A DNA stretch of 64,000 nucleotides from Pedobacter riviphilus (GCF_014692875.1 NZ_CP061171.1:186001-250000); one strand, 5' to 3'; shown: positions 50,605 through 59,933, counted from the first letter of the stretch. Translations and numbers: made by a program. The notes: a model not told the origin generated them from the sequence alone.

Positions 50605-52899
50605 ATGCAGCGTCATAGCTCATTAAAGTATTGCAGAATAATCATTAATTACAGCCTGTTACTCCTGTTTTCGTTGTTGCCGCGTTGGTGTACTGCTCAA
50701 ATACCAGCTGGCGAAGTAAACTGGTCGGTATTTATGGCCCGGCAAAATTTAAAGTGGGATAATCTTGGCAAAGATTATTATAGTGGTATTATCTTGGGTA
50801 ACGGGCTGCTCGGTACCAATATTTACAAAGAAAACGACAGTTTAATCCGTTTCGATATCGGTAGGAGCGATGTAGTGGATCATCGGGAGAAACTAATGCC
50901 CTATGCTGGTAAATTATATACCCAATCGCGTTTGCCAATTGGGTATTTTACGCTTAAAACTGAGGGTAAAATAACAGGAGCCAAAATAGAACTCGATATT
51001 TACAATGCCGAAGCGAAAGGCAGCATATCTACTACACAGGGAACAATCTCCTTTACCGCCTTTGTTGCGGCCAATCAAAATGTAATTAGTATTTCGTTTA
51101 ATGCAACACAGCAAGAAAAAGTTTTAGCATGGAAATGGAACCCTGGTAAAAGTATCAGTCCGAGGTATCTTCAGGCCTATCCGACAGATAAACCTGCAAA
51201 CTATCAGGAAAATCCTCCTGTAAAAATGACGACAGAAAGTGGTTATACTGTTTGTCATCAACCCTTATTTAATAACGGTGGTTATAGCACAGCCTATCAA
51301 ATTAATGGCAATGCCAGTTCGGGCAAACTGCGCGTAAGTGTGGGCTATGATGGGTATAATAACCTCGATGAAACCAAAGAAGCCTTAAATAGCCTTAAAA
51401 ATTTTAAGTCAGACGAGGAAAGTATTGCAGCACACCGCAATTGGTGGCACAGCTATTATCAGCAGAGCTTTGTTGCCCTGCCCGATAAACGCATGGAGAA
51501 TTTTTATTGGATACAACTTTATAAACTCGCCTCTGTTACCCGGGCAGATAAACCTATTGCCGACTTAATGGGGCCTTGGACAGCGGCTACCCCATGGCCA
51601 GCCATCTGGTGGAATTTAAACGCCCAGCTTACCTATTCTCCAATTTTTACGGCCAACCATTTAGAACTCGGCGAATCGCTGTTTAAGTCTTTAAATGTTC
51701 ACCGGCAAAATTTAATCAATAATGTTCCTGCACAATGGCGTAATGATGCTGCGGCTATAGGAAGAAGCTCTTCTTACGATCTGGTAAGTCCGATAACCGA
51801 AGCAGAGATAAACAAGGGGGCTTTTGAGCCTGCCAACCTTACCTGGATGTTATACTATTATTATCAATATTATAGCTATACCAAAGATGAGCAGACCCTC
51901 CGTACTAAAATTTATCCTTTACTGAAAAGATCTGCAAATTTTTTAATCCATCAGCTTAAGCAAGATGAGAAGGGGATTTATCATTTTCCAATGTCTTATT
52001 CACCAGAGTACAAAAATGCAGAAGATGCAAATTATACCTTAGCGAGTTTAAACTGGGCCCTTCAAACTTTAATTAAAGTAAATAAAACGCAACAATTAAA
52101 AGATGCAGATGCCAGTAACTGGGATCTGATATTGAAAAACCTAGCACCTTTTCCGGTTGGAGATACTGGTTTTTTAATCGGCAAAGATGTGCCATTAAAT
52201 AGCTCGCACAGGCATTATTCACATTTACTGATGATTTACCCTTATCGCCTGGTAAATTGGGAACAACCAGAAAATAAGGAGCTGGTCAGCCTGTCTTTAA
52301 AAAACTGGCTTTCGTATAAAAATGCGCTTGCAGGATTTTCTTTTAGTGGGGCTGCTTCTATTTATGCAGGTATGGAAAACGGTGATATGGCTTACCAATG
52401 GTTAAATGAACTGTTCGATCGTTTTGTGCAGGCCAATACCCTGTACCGCGAATCAGGTCCGGTAATCGAAACACCTTTGGCAGCAGCAACCTCAATACAA
52501 GAAATGCTGATCCAAAGCTGGGGAGATAAAATCAGGATTTTTCCTGCCATTCCATCCAGCTGGAAAAACGTATCGTTTAAGCAACTTAGGGCAGAAGGTG
52601 CTTTTTTGGTCAGTGCTGATATGCAAAACGGGCAGACAAAAAATATTAAAATAAGAAGTTTAAAGGGAGGAGACTTAACACTGGTAAGCACGCTCGATAA
52701 ATTTTCCATCAGATCGGATAAGCGGAGCAAAATAGATTATCAACAGTATAAAGAAGGTGAAAAAATCAAAATTGAAATTAAAAATACCATAATCGGAGAA
52801 ACCATACAGCTCGTTTCTACTTTCTTTGAAGAAAAAAAAGTGCCAGGCTTCCCTTATAGTGAATACCAGAACTGGTTTTGGGGCTTAAATAAAAAATAA
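50605..52899 (+). CDS. GH95-like (alpha/alpha)6-barrel glycoside hydrolase, divergent
   Basis: ATG 50605 is preferred to TTG 50596; product 764 residues with signal peptide (about 1-32). The N-terminal beta-domain has LGNGLLG (65-70). The helical barrel carries GH95-like landmarks: an N-x-N pair (N337, N339 in WWNLNAQ), SPE with E468, and HRHYSHLLMIYP (about 535-546). GH95 enzymes are alpha-1,2-L-fucosidases or alpha-L-galactosidases. The usual late D-x-N-F-G block seems replaced by ETPLA (622-626), so the acid/base arrangement and specificity may differ. It follows susCD and directly precedes the PL8 lyase (2-bp gap), so it likely trims a side group of the same polymer. Confidence 0.75.
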   Translation: MQRHSSLKYCRIIINYSLLLLFSLLPRWCTAQIPAGEVNWSVFMARQNLKWDNLGKDYYSGIILGNGLLGTNIYKENDSLIRFDIGRSDVVDHREKLMPYAGKLYTQSRLPIGYFTLKTEGKITGAKIELDIYNAEAKGSISTTQGTISFTAFVAANQNVISISFNATQQEKVLAWKWNPGKSISPRYLQAYPTDKPANYQENPPVKMTTESGYTVCHQPLFNNGGYSTAYQINGNASSGKLRVSVGYDGYNNLDETKEALNSLKNFKSDEESIAAHRNWWHSYYQQSFVALPDKRMENFYWIQLYKLASVTRADKPIADLMGPWTAATPWPAIWWNLNAQLTYSPIFTANHLELGESLFKSLNVHRQNLINNVPAQWRNDAAAIGRSSSYDLVSPITEAEINKGAFEPANLTWMLYYYYQYYSYTKDEQTLRTKIYPLLKRSANFLIHQLKQDEKGIYHFPMSYSPEYKNAEDANYTLASLNWALQTLIKVNKTQQLKDADASNWDLILKNLAPFPVGDTGFLIGKDVPLNSSHRHYSHLLMIYPYRLVNWEQPENKELVSLSLKNWLSYKNALAGFSFSGAASIYAGMENGDMAYQWLNELFDRFVQANTLYRESGPVIETPLAAATSIQEMLIQSWGDKIRIFPAIPSSWKNVSFKQLRAEGAFLVSADMQNGQTKNIKIRSLKGGDLTLVSTLDKFSIRSDKRSKIDYQQYKEGEKIKIEIKNTIIGETIQLVSTFFEEKKVPGFPYSEYQNWFWGLNKK

Positions 52900-52901
52900 A
52901 G

Positions 52902-55019
52902 ATGTTTGCCATAAATAAAAAAACAAACAATAAAATAAAGGTTCACCGAAAAATTAGATTTGGATTTCTGTTGGGCAGTTTAATGCTGATGAGTGTAGCA
53001 GCAAAAGCCCAAAAAGAACCCTTTAATACCGTTCTGCAACGTATTAATAACGATTTGCAGGCTTTTGTTAAAGATAAGGTGCTGAGTGATAAAATTGCCA
53101 ATAATCTTAAAAACCTGAATGCCGATGGCAGTTGGGCCGATATCAATTATAATGATGCACAATACGATCCGCTAAAGCGCATTAAAGATATGGTAACAGC
53201 CTATATCCGTCCGTCCAATAAGCTCTATCAAAACACCCAACTCTATGGTTCAATTGTTAAATCCCTCCAAAACTGGTTGGATAAGAACCCAAAGAACAAG
53301 AATTGGTGGTATAATGACATTTTTTATCCGCAAGCTATTGGAGAAACCTTAATATTAATGCGGAATGCCAAAACACAGCTTCCCGCCGATTTGGAAAATG
53401 CATTGATCAAAAGAATGATCAGGCGTTTAAAAACGGGTGATGGGGCGAATACTTCAGATGAAGCTTTACATTATCTCTATAGGGCATGTTTAACACAGAA
53501 CAAAGCAACTTTAGATTCTGCCGCGAAATACCTGTTCGAGCCTATAGCCATTGCCGATGGAAAAGAAGGTGTCCAGATAGATGGGAGTTATTACCAGCAT
53601 GGAAAACAACAGGCCATTGCCAGTTATGGAAGGGTGTTTGCCGGAAATTCGGTTAATGCGGCTTTCTATTTACGTGGAACCGAATACGCCTTGCCTAAAG
53701 ATCAGCTAGCAATTTTGGTTAATTATCTTAAAAATACTTTCCTGAAGACGGTGAGAGGATCATTTTATGATTTCAATGTGCGCGGCCGTGGAATTAGCCG
53801 TAAAGACTCCTTAAGTAGTGGTATTGGAAGTATGGTAAGCAAGATTAAACTGTTCGATCCTGAAAATGCTGCCTACTGGGATGCTTCGCTAATGCGAACA
53901 TCAGGCAAAAAAGCAGTTGACTATGGTATTACAGCTTCCCATAGCCAATATTGGAAAAGTGGGTATACCCTTCACCTGCGTAAGGCTTATACTTTTAGCG
54001 TGCAGACTGCATCGACCAGGACTTTGCGAACTGAGCGGGGCAACAACGAAAATATACTGGGGAAATTTCTCTCTGATGGGGCAACTAATATTCAGCGTAG
54101 CGGATCAGAATACGCCAACCTGATGCCGGTTTGGGAATGGGATAAAATTCCAGGAACTACCAGTAGGGATTATCCGGATGATAATGGTGCAACTATTAAA
54201 AGTGATTGGGGAATACCTGGTACAACCCAATTTGTGGGTGGCGTTAGCGATGGTGTTTATGGCGTTTCTTGTTACGATTTAAATTACGACAGCGTTCAGG
54301 CAAAAAAGGCCTGGTTCTTTTTCGATAAGGAAGTGGTGTGCCTGGGTGCTGGAATTAAGAGCAGCACAAAAGAAAATATTACCACAACAATTAATCAGAC
54401 CTGGTTAAGGGGCCGCGTGTTTTCTTCAAATGGAGCACAGAAAAATGATAAAGGCGAGATTTGGGCAATCCACGATAGTATTGGGTATGTTTTTCCTCAA
54501 GGCGGAGATTTAGAAATCAGCAACAAAGTACAAACCGGAAACTGGTACCGCATTAATCATTTTCAAAGTAAAACCGAACTAAAACATGATGTATTTAAAA
54601 TTTGGTTAAATCACGGTGTAAATCCCCAAAATGCCTGTTATCAATACATTGTTGTGCCTGGTGTTGATGTTGCGGGCTTAAAAAAATACAACCGATCGAT
54701 GATACAGATATTAAAAAATACGGAAGAACTGCAGGCTGTAAAACATACCGGGCTAAACATGTTACAGGCTGTATTTTATAAAGCGGGAACACTGGCGGCC
54801 GATGGTCTTTCGCTTCAGGTAGATCAGCCGTGTACGGTTTACATTAAAGATTTAAGCAGTAAAAACCCTATACTATATATTGCAGATCCAGCACAGGCCA
54901 ATACAAACATCAAGGTGCTTTTAAAGTTGCCGGCCATGTCAAAAACCCAAAATATAAATTGTAACCTACCTGCCGGAGCACTTTCGGGAGCTACGGCAAA
55001 CTTTAAAATCAAAGAATAA
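52902..55019 (+). CDS. polysaccharide lyase family 8 (chondroitin AC/hyaluronan lyase type)
   Basis: The 705-residue exported protein (signal peptide after a basic head, ending AKA/Q at about 37) cleaves uronic-acid polymers by beta-elimination, giving unsaturated oligosaccharides. Length and full-length resemblance fit Pedobacter chondroitin AC lyase (about 700 residues; from memory). Catalytic positions are present: N183 in GDGANTSD, H233 in YYQHG, Y242 in ASYG, and arginines 296/300 in NVRGRGISR. The C-terminal beta-domains include MPVWEWDKIPGTTSRDYP and GGVSDGVYGVSCYDLNYDS. Substrate could be chondroitin, hyaluronan or a related polymer; the lack of sulfatases nearby favours a non-sulfated one. 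Confidence 0.93.
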   Translation: MFAINKKTNNKIKVHRKIRFGFLLGSLMLMSVAAKAQKEPFNTVLQRINNDLQAFVKDKVLSDKIANNLKNLNADGSWADINYNDAQYDPLKRIKDMVTAYIRPSNKLYQNTQLYGSIVKSLQNWLDKNPKNKNWWYNDIFYPQAIGETLILMRNAKTQLPADLENALIKRMIRRLKTGDGANTSDEALHYLYRACLTQNKATLDSAAKYLFEPIAIADGKEGVQIDGSYYQHGKQQAIASYGRVFAGNSVNAAFYLRGTEYALPKDQLAILVNYLKNTFLKTVRGSFYDFNVRGRGISRKDSLSSGIGSMVSKIKLFDPENAAYWDASLMRTSGKKAVDYGITASHSQYWKSGYTLHLRKAYTFSVQTASTRTLRTERGNNENILGKFLSDGATNIQRSGSEYANLMPVWEWDKIPGTTSRDYPDDNGATIKSDWGIPGTTQFVGGVSDGVYGVSCYDLNYDSVQAKKAWFFFDKEVVCLGAGIKSSTKENITTTINQTWLRGRVFSSNGAQKNDKGEIWAIHDSIGYVFPQGGDLEISNKVQTGNWYRINHFQSKTELKHDVFKIWLNHGVNPQNACYQYIVVPGVDVAGLKKYNRSMIQILKNTEELQAVKHTGLNMLQAVFYKAGTLAADGLSLQVDQPCTVYIKDLSSKNPILYIADPAQANTNIKVLLKLPAMSKTQNINCNLPAGALSGATANFKIKE

Positions 55020-55039
55020 TATACACGTACTATTACATT

Positions 55040-56224
55040 ATGAAAAAAATCAACCTCGCTGTCGCATTACTGATATTAGGCAGTTCAATTTCATCTGCCC
55101 AAACCACCAAGAAGCCAATGGCGCAGTTAATTAACGATGAATTTAAATTCGCGGCCGACCAATATAAAATACTTGCTAAAAATATACCTGAAGGTAAAAC
55201 ACCCCAAAGTTTCGAAAAAGGTAAATCTGTCAACTACGATATTAAGTGGTGGTGCAGTGGCTTTTATTCGGGCAGTTTGTGGTACATATACGAGCAAACT
55301 AAAGATCAGAATATTAAAAAAGAGGCAGAAGCAGCCTTAAAAGTAATAGAACCGAACCAAACCTATACCGGAAACCACGATTTAGGTTTTATGATGTACT
55401 GCAGCTTTGGCAATGCTTACCGTTTAACGGGCAAAGCAGAATATAAAGCAGTCATTCAGCGTTCGGCAGAATCTTTAGCAACGCGCTATCGCCCGGTTGT
55501 AAAATCAATCCAATCGTGGAACAAAAGCAAAATGTGGGAGTGCCCGGTAATTATTGATAATATGATGAATCTTGAAATGATGAACTGGGCAAGCGATAAT
55601 GGAGGAGATAAAAAATATAAAGAAATTGCTGTTACACATGCCAACACTACTTTAAAAAACCATTTCCGCCCCGATTTTAGTTCTTTTCATGTGGTAGATT
55701 ATAATCCGCAGACGGGTGAGGTGATTAAAAAAGCTACCTGGCAGGGCGCCGCAAATTGCTCTGCATGGGCGCGTGGGCAGGGTTGGGCTTTGTACGGTTA
55801 CACCATGATGTACCGTTTTACCAAAGATGAAACCTATTTAAAACAGGCCAAAGGTATTGCACACTTTATATTGAACCATCCAAATTTACCTGCCGATAAA
55901 ATACCATTCTGGGATTTCGATGCCCAGGGGATCCCATTTGCAAAACGGGATGCTTCTGCAGGTGCGTTAATGGCTTCGGCATTATTAGAGCTTGGCCAGT
56001 ATACATCTGGAAGTGAAAAAACAGAATTCAAATCTGCAGCCGAAACCATGATCTATTCGCTTTCGAGCAATGCCTATCATGCAAAATTAGGTGAAAATGG
56101 AGGTTTTTTATTGATGCACAGCACCGGTGCCTACCCATTAAACAGCGAAATAGATGTACCATTAATTTATGCTGATTATTATTATTTGGAAGCATTGGCC
56201 AGGTATAAAAAATGGTATTTATAG
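55040..56224 (+). CDS. GH88 unsaturated glucuronyl hydrolase
   Basis: The 394-residue protein has a signal peptide (about 1-20, ending SSA/Q), so it is probably periplasmic. It removes the 4,5-unsaturated uronate that PL8 leaves at the non-reducing end. Two catalytic-type aspartates fit the family: D114 in NHDLGFM and D173 in VIIDNMMNL. Other landmarks are the (alpha/alpha)6 segments KWWCSGFYSGSLWYIYE and SAWARGQGWALYGYTMMYR. It lies 20 bp after the lyase, in one operon. The product spontaneously yields the KduI substrate. Confidence 0.94.
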   Translation: MKKINLAVALLILGSSISSAQTTKKPMAQLINDEFKFAADQYKILAKNIPEGKTPQSFEKGKSVNYDIKWWCSGFYSGSLWYIYEQTKDQNIKKEAEAALKVIEPNQTYTGNHDLGFMMYCSFGNAYRLTGKAEYKAVIQRSAESLATRYRPVVKSIQSWNKSKMWECPVIIDNMMNLEMMNWASDNGGDKKYKEIAVTHANTTLKNHFRPDFSSFHVVDYNPQTGEVIKKATWQGAANCSAWARGQGWALYGYTMMYRFTKDETYLKQAKGIAHFILNHPNLPADKIPFWDFDAQGIPFAKRDASAGALMASALLELGQYTSGSEKTEFKSAAETMIYSLSSNAYHAKLGENGGFLLMHSTGAYPLNSEIDVPLIYADYYYLEALARYKKWYL

Positions 56225-56261
56225 AAAATATTAAATTGGAAATGAGGGTTCTTAGTGTTTG

Positions 56262-56770
56262 AGAAACAGCAGTCCCCTTATCCGTTTTATCCAGATAGAA
56301 AAAAACGGGATGCATGCTACTACCGGGTTTATGAACAGTGTTTTGTACAAAGACTGCCAAAAATTAATGTTGTTGCTTAGGCACCCAGCCATTAATATTA
56401 AGATATGCCGTGCCACCTAGACCCGATTGGAGTGGACATCCTGATCCTTCATCAGGATAAAACGGAAAGCGGGAAGAAACCTGAATCGTAGTACAGAAAC
56501 CTGCTCTCCAAATAATTAAAAATAACTTGAGTTTTGGTGTAAACTTGCATCATAAAGAAAATGAAATATAAACCTTTGTTTATTCTGGAAATGAACGTTC
56601 AGTGATGCTTCGGAAACCGTAGCCCCGTTATTCGCTATAGCTCCGATGAACTATCGGAGGCTGCCGCTACTACCGGGTTTACGAACAACTGTTTGTGCAA
56701 AAGAATACAGATCGCCAATCTGGTAAAATAGGAACAGAAGAAACCTGCGCTCCAAATAATTTAGAATAAC
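56262..56770. repeat. two diverged inverted-orientation units of the interspersed repeat (locus D)
   Basis: Read on the minus strand, the two units start with ATTTGGAG(C/A)GCAGG (complement of 56495-56515 and 56740-56760) and show TTTCTTCCCGCTTTCCG and CAATCGGG blocks in the family order. They lie between GH88 and the DUF2264 gene, inside the utilisation locus, and may split the transcript. No gene is seen in 56225-56799. Confidence 0.6.
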
Positions 56771-56799
56771 CAGAGTTAGCTATTACACTCACATATAGA

Positions 56800-58029
56800 A
56801 TGAAAATGAAATATAAACTGATTTTTTCTGCACTGCTGATTTTCTCGCAGCTTGCAAATGCGCAAAAGAAACCAACAACTGGTACTGAAGACCGTGCTTT
56901 TTGGGTGAAAACGCTTAATCGGATTGCTTATCCTGTAATCCATAATTTAGCCAACGAAACGTTGAAAAAGAATATGCCGGTAGAAAAAGCACCTGGTTAT
57001 GGCTTAAATGTAGCTAAAGTTACCTATCTCGAAGCATTGGGACGTACCATTGCAGGTGTTGCGCCATGGTTGGCTTTGCCAGATGACGAGACAGCAGAAG
57101 GAAAGCTTAGAAAAAACATGCGTACCGAACTTTTAAAAGCTTTGGCCAATTCAGTAAATCCCCAGAGTCCGGATTATATTAGTTACCGTTCAGAAAGCCA
57201 GCCCATTGTTGATGCCGCTTATGTTGCCCATGCTTTTCTTCGGGCACCAAAAGCACTATGGGAACCGCTTGATGAAGTAACGAAAAAAAGGTTTATTGAA
57301 GAATTTAAATCGCTGCGCACCCGTAGCGGTGCTTATAATAACTGGCTTTTGTTTTCTGGTTTAACCGAAGGTTTTCTGTTAAGCATAGGCGAACAGTATG
57401 ATCCTGCCCGTGTTCAGTTCTCAATTAATAAAATGAAAGAATGGTACGTAGGTGATAGCTGGTATAGTGATGGCGAAAAATTTAGTATGGATTATTATAA
57501 CTCTTACGTCATTCACCCCATGTTGGTTGATCTTTTAAAAGTATTAGTTGAACAGAAAAAAGCATCACAGGCCGATTATGACATCGCCTTGAAAAGAATG
57601 GTACGCTATTCTGAATATTTGGAAAGGATCATTTCACCAGAGGGTACTTACCCTGCCTATGGGCGCTCGATCACTTATCGTACTGCCGCCTTTCAGGCCT
57701 TGGCTCAAACGGCTTTAATGGAAAAACTACCAGAATATGTGAAACCAGCGCAGGTTCGTGGCGGCTTAACCGCGGTAATGCATAAACTGTACGATGGAAA
57801 CCAGAATTTTGATAATAATGGATGGTTGGTACTGGGTTTTAATGGTCACCAGCCCGAAGTGGCTGATACCTATACATCTACCGGAAGTTTATACATGGCC
57901 ACACTTGGCTTTTTAACCTTAGGCTTGCCTGCCGATCATAAATTTTGGGCAGATGCACCAGCACCCTGGACCAGTTTAAAGGCCTGGAGTGGAGAAGCCA
58001 TAAAAAAGGATTATAAAGTTGAGTATTAA
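56800..58029 (+). CDS. DUF2264 family protein, probable glucuronidase-like hydrolase
   Basis: The 409-residue protein has a signal peptide (about 1-22, ending NA/Q) and matches the DUF2264 (PF10022) pattern: YLEALGRTIAGVAPWLAL, NNWLLFSGLTEGFLL, WYVGDSWYSDGEKFSMDYYNS and ISPEGTYPAYGRSITYR. Some DUF2264 proteins are assigned to GH154 with beta-glucuronidase activity; I recall this and cannot verify it here. Its place between GH88 and KduI supports a role on uronic-acid oligosaccharides. ATG 56800 and the Met two codons on are both possible starts. Confidence 0.82.
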   Translation: MKMKYKLIFSALLIFSQLANAQKKPTTGTEDRAFWVKTLNRIAYPVIHNLANETLKKNMPVEKAPGYGLNVAKVTYLEALGRTIAGVAPWLALPDDETAEGKLRKNMRTELLKALANSVNPQSPDYISYRSESQPIVDAAYVAHAFLRAPKALWEPLDEVTKKRFIEEFKSLRTRSGAYNNWLLFSGLTEGFLLSIGEQYDPARVQFSINKMKEWYVGDSWYSDGEKFSMDYYNSYVIHPMLVDLLKVLVEQKKASQADYDIALKRMVRYSEYLERIISPEGTYPAYGRSITYRTAAFQALAQTALMEKLPEYVKPAQVRGGLTAVMHKLYDGNQNFDNNGWLVLGFNGHQPEVADTYTSTGSLYMATLGFLTLGLPADHKFWADAPAPWTSLKAWSGEAIKKDYKVEY

Positions 58030-58053
58030 TACAAATAATAAGTATCGTATAAA

Positions 58054-58061
58054 TATATTTG
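58054..58061 (+). promoter_or_regulatory. -7 promoter element TATATTTG upstream of kduI
   Basis: Exact TAnnTTTG match 55 bp before kduI; transcription would start about at the hairpin that follows. Confidence 0.45.
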
Positions 58062-58063
58062 CG

Positions 58064-58094
58064 GATAAGATCTGGTATCAGTTCAGATCTTATC
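58064..58094 (+). promoter_or_regulatory. 11-bp perfect hairpin in the kduI leader
   Basis: GATAAGATCTG and CAGATCTTATC flank a 9-nt loop. There is no T-run after it, so it is not a standard terminator. It could be an operator palindrome or a 5'-leader RNA stem. Confidence 0.55.
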
Positions 58095-58115
58095 GCAAAA
58101 CTCAATTTTTAACCA

Positions 58116-58955
58116 ATGAACAAATTCGAAAGCCGTTACGCTCAAAGCCCTAAAGAAGTTAAACACATGGATACCGCAGCTTTGCGGGAAAATTTCTTGA
58201 TCGAAAACGTATTTGAGGCAAACCAGGTAAACCTAACCTTATCTCATTTTGACAGATATATTGTTGGGGGTGCAATGCCTGTTGATCAGAAAATAGCACT
58301 TCCAAACCCTGATGATTTAAAAGCAACCTATTTTTTAGAACGTAGGGAACTGGGCATTATTAATGTCGGCGGAAAAGCTATTGTTACTGCTGATGGCGAA
58401 AAATACGAGCTGGATTATAAAGAGGCTTTGTATATTGGTAAAGGTACCCAGGAAGTATTTTTTGAATCTGCAAGTCCTGGCGAAGCCGCAAAATTATACA
58501 TCAATTCAGCTCCTGCACACCATAGCTATCCAAACAAAAAGGTAAGTAAGGCTGAAGCTGAAATTGTAGAGTTGGGTACGCCTGAAACCGCTAATCATAG
58601 GGTAATCAATAAACTGCTGGTGAATAGTGTTTTACCAACCTGCCAGTTGCAGATGGGTATGACCGAGTTAAAATCAGGTAGTGTTTGGAATACCATGCCT
58701 GCACATACGCACGATAGAAGGATGGAAGCATATTTCTATTTCGAAGTTCCGAAAGGACAGAGTGTTTGCCACTTTATGGGCCAACCACAAGAAACCCGTC
58801 ATATTTGGATGCAGAGTGATCAGGCGGTAATTTCTCCAAACTGGTCTATCCATTCGGGAGCAGGTACAAGCAACTATACTTTTATTTGGGGCATGGCCGG
58901 CGAAAACTTAGATTATGGCGATATGGATCACTGTGCAATTAACGAACTGAAATAA
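58116..58955 (+). CDS. kduI: 5-dehydro-4-deoxy-D-glucuronate isomerase (KduI)
   Basis: KduI converts 4-deoxy-5-keto-uronate into 3-deoxy-D-glycero-2,5-hexodiulosonate in the cytoplasm, the step after GH88 action. The 279-residue length equals the family norm, and the zinc ligands H197, H199, E204 and H246 (AHTHDRRMEAYFYF; SIHSG) are all present. The cupin-like tandem beta-fold and start MNKFESRYAQSP are typical. kduD follows 83 bp downstream, so the pair completes the uronate pathway. A -7 element and hairpin precede it. Confidence 0.97.
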   Translation: MNKFESRYAQSPKEVKHMDTAALRENFLIENVFEANQVNLTLSHFDRYIVGGAMPVDQKIALPNPDDLKATYFLERRELGIINVGGKAIVTADGEKYELDYKEALYIGKGTQEVFFESASPGEAAKLYINSAPAHHSYPNKKVSKAEAEIVELGTPETANHRVINKLLVNSVLPTCQLQMGMTELKSGSVWNTMPAHTHDRRMEAYFYFEVPKGQSVCHFMGQPQETRHIWMQSDQAVISPNWSIHSGAGTSNYTFIWGMAGENLDYGDMDHCAINELK

Positions 58956-58986
58956 ATTTACGCTTATCATCTCTACTGGAGCAGGG

Positions 58987-59016
58987 TCCCGAACATTCGG
59001 GAGCGCGCTCTTTTTT
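58987..59016 (+). terminator. terminator-like hairpin between kduI and kduD
   Basis: TCCCGA-ACAT-TCGGGA followed by the palindrome GAGCGCGCTC and six T. It may lower read-through from kduI to kduD, or be a relic. Confidence 0.4.
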
Positions 59017-59038
59017 AAATGATCAATTGAATAAAAAC

Positions 59039-59803
59039 ATGTCTAACATATTTAATTTAGCAGGTAAAACTGCATTAGTTACTGGCTGTAAAAGAGGAAT
59101 AGGAAAAGCGATGGCTTTAGCTTTAGCCGAGGCAGGTGCCGATATTATCGGCGTTTCTGCAAGTCTCGAACTTCAGGGCAGTACGGTAGAAAAAGAAGTT
59201 TTAGCACTTGGCAGAAAGTTTTATGCTTACCAGTGTGATTTTGGTAAACGCGAAAATACCCTGGCTTTTGCCGCTCAGGTAAAAGCCGATCATCCTGTTA
59301 TAGATATTTTGGTAAATAATGCAGGAACGATTTTACGTCAGCCAATTGCAGAGCACTCTGATGAATATTGGGATGAAGTAATTGCGGTAAACCAAACGGC
59401 ACCGTTTATTTTAACGCGCGAAATTGGTAGAGAAATGATTGCAAGAGGAAGTGGAAAAGTAATTTTCACCGCATCATTACTATCATTCCAAGGTGGTATT
59501 ACCGTTCCCGGTTATGCAGCGAGTAAAGGGGCAATTGCATCTTTAACAAAAGCTTTTGCCAACGAGTGGGCATCAAAAGGCGTAAATGTGAATGCAATTG
59601 CACCTGGTTATATCGCAACCGATAATACTTCTGCTTTACGCGAAGATCAGGATAGAAGTACTTCTATATTATCGCGTATACCAGCCGGAAGATGGGGAAC
59701 GCCGGAAGATTTTAAGGGACCAACAATATTCCTGGCCTCAACAGCCAGTGATTATGTTCATGGAACAATCTTAACCGTTGATGGCGGTTGGATGGGAAGG
59801 TAA
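59039..59803 (+). CDS. kduD: 2-dehydro-3-deoxy-D-gluconate 5-dehydrogenase (KduD)
   Basis: A short-chain dehydrogenase of 254 residues that reduces 3-deoxy-2,5-hexodiulosonate to 2-keto-3-deoxygluconate with NAD(P)H. The cofactor motif TGCKRGIG (15-22), NNAG (94-97) and the catalytic triad residues Ser (about 147), Y160 and K164 (GYAASKG) are intact. ATG 59039 is preferred over TTG 59027. It is the last gene of the locus and is closed by a terminator. Confidence 0.94.
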   Translation: MSNIFNLAGKTALVTGCKRGIGKAMALALAEAGADIIGVSASLELQGSTVEKEVLALGRKFYAYQCDFGKRENTLAFAAQVKADHPVIDILVNNAGTILRQPIAEHSDEYWDEVIAVNQTAPFILTREIGREMIARGSGKVIFTASLLSFQGGITVPGYAASKGAIASLTKAFANEWASKGVNVNAIAPGYIATDNTSALREDQDRSTSILSRIPAGRWGTPEDFKGPTIFLASTASDYVHGTILTVDGGWMGR

Positions 59804-59855
59804 GTTAGTCCTTAGTCTGGAGTCTTTAGTGCTGAGTCGATAATTCAGGAATTAT

Positions 59856-59892
59856 AAAACCTCGCAGGGTTTTAAAATCTGCGAGGTTTTTT
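59856..59892. terminator. bidirectional intrinsic terminator between kduD and carbonic anhydrase
   Basis: AAAACCTCGCAG pairs with CTGCGAGGTTTT around an 11-nt loop, with T-runs in both directions. Confidence 0.85.
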
Positions 59893-59933
59893 ATGTCATT
59901 ACGAGTAAAAACTTTGGATTTGTGACTGTGGGA

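Noticed and set aside
58987..59016. Programmed riboswitch between kduI and kduD
   Set aside because: Only a small hairpin and a palindrome with T-run are visible; no known aptamer pattern.
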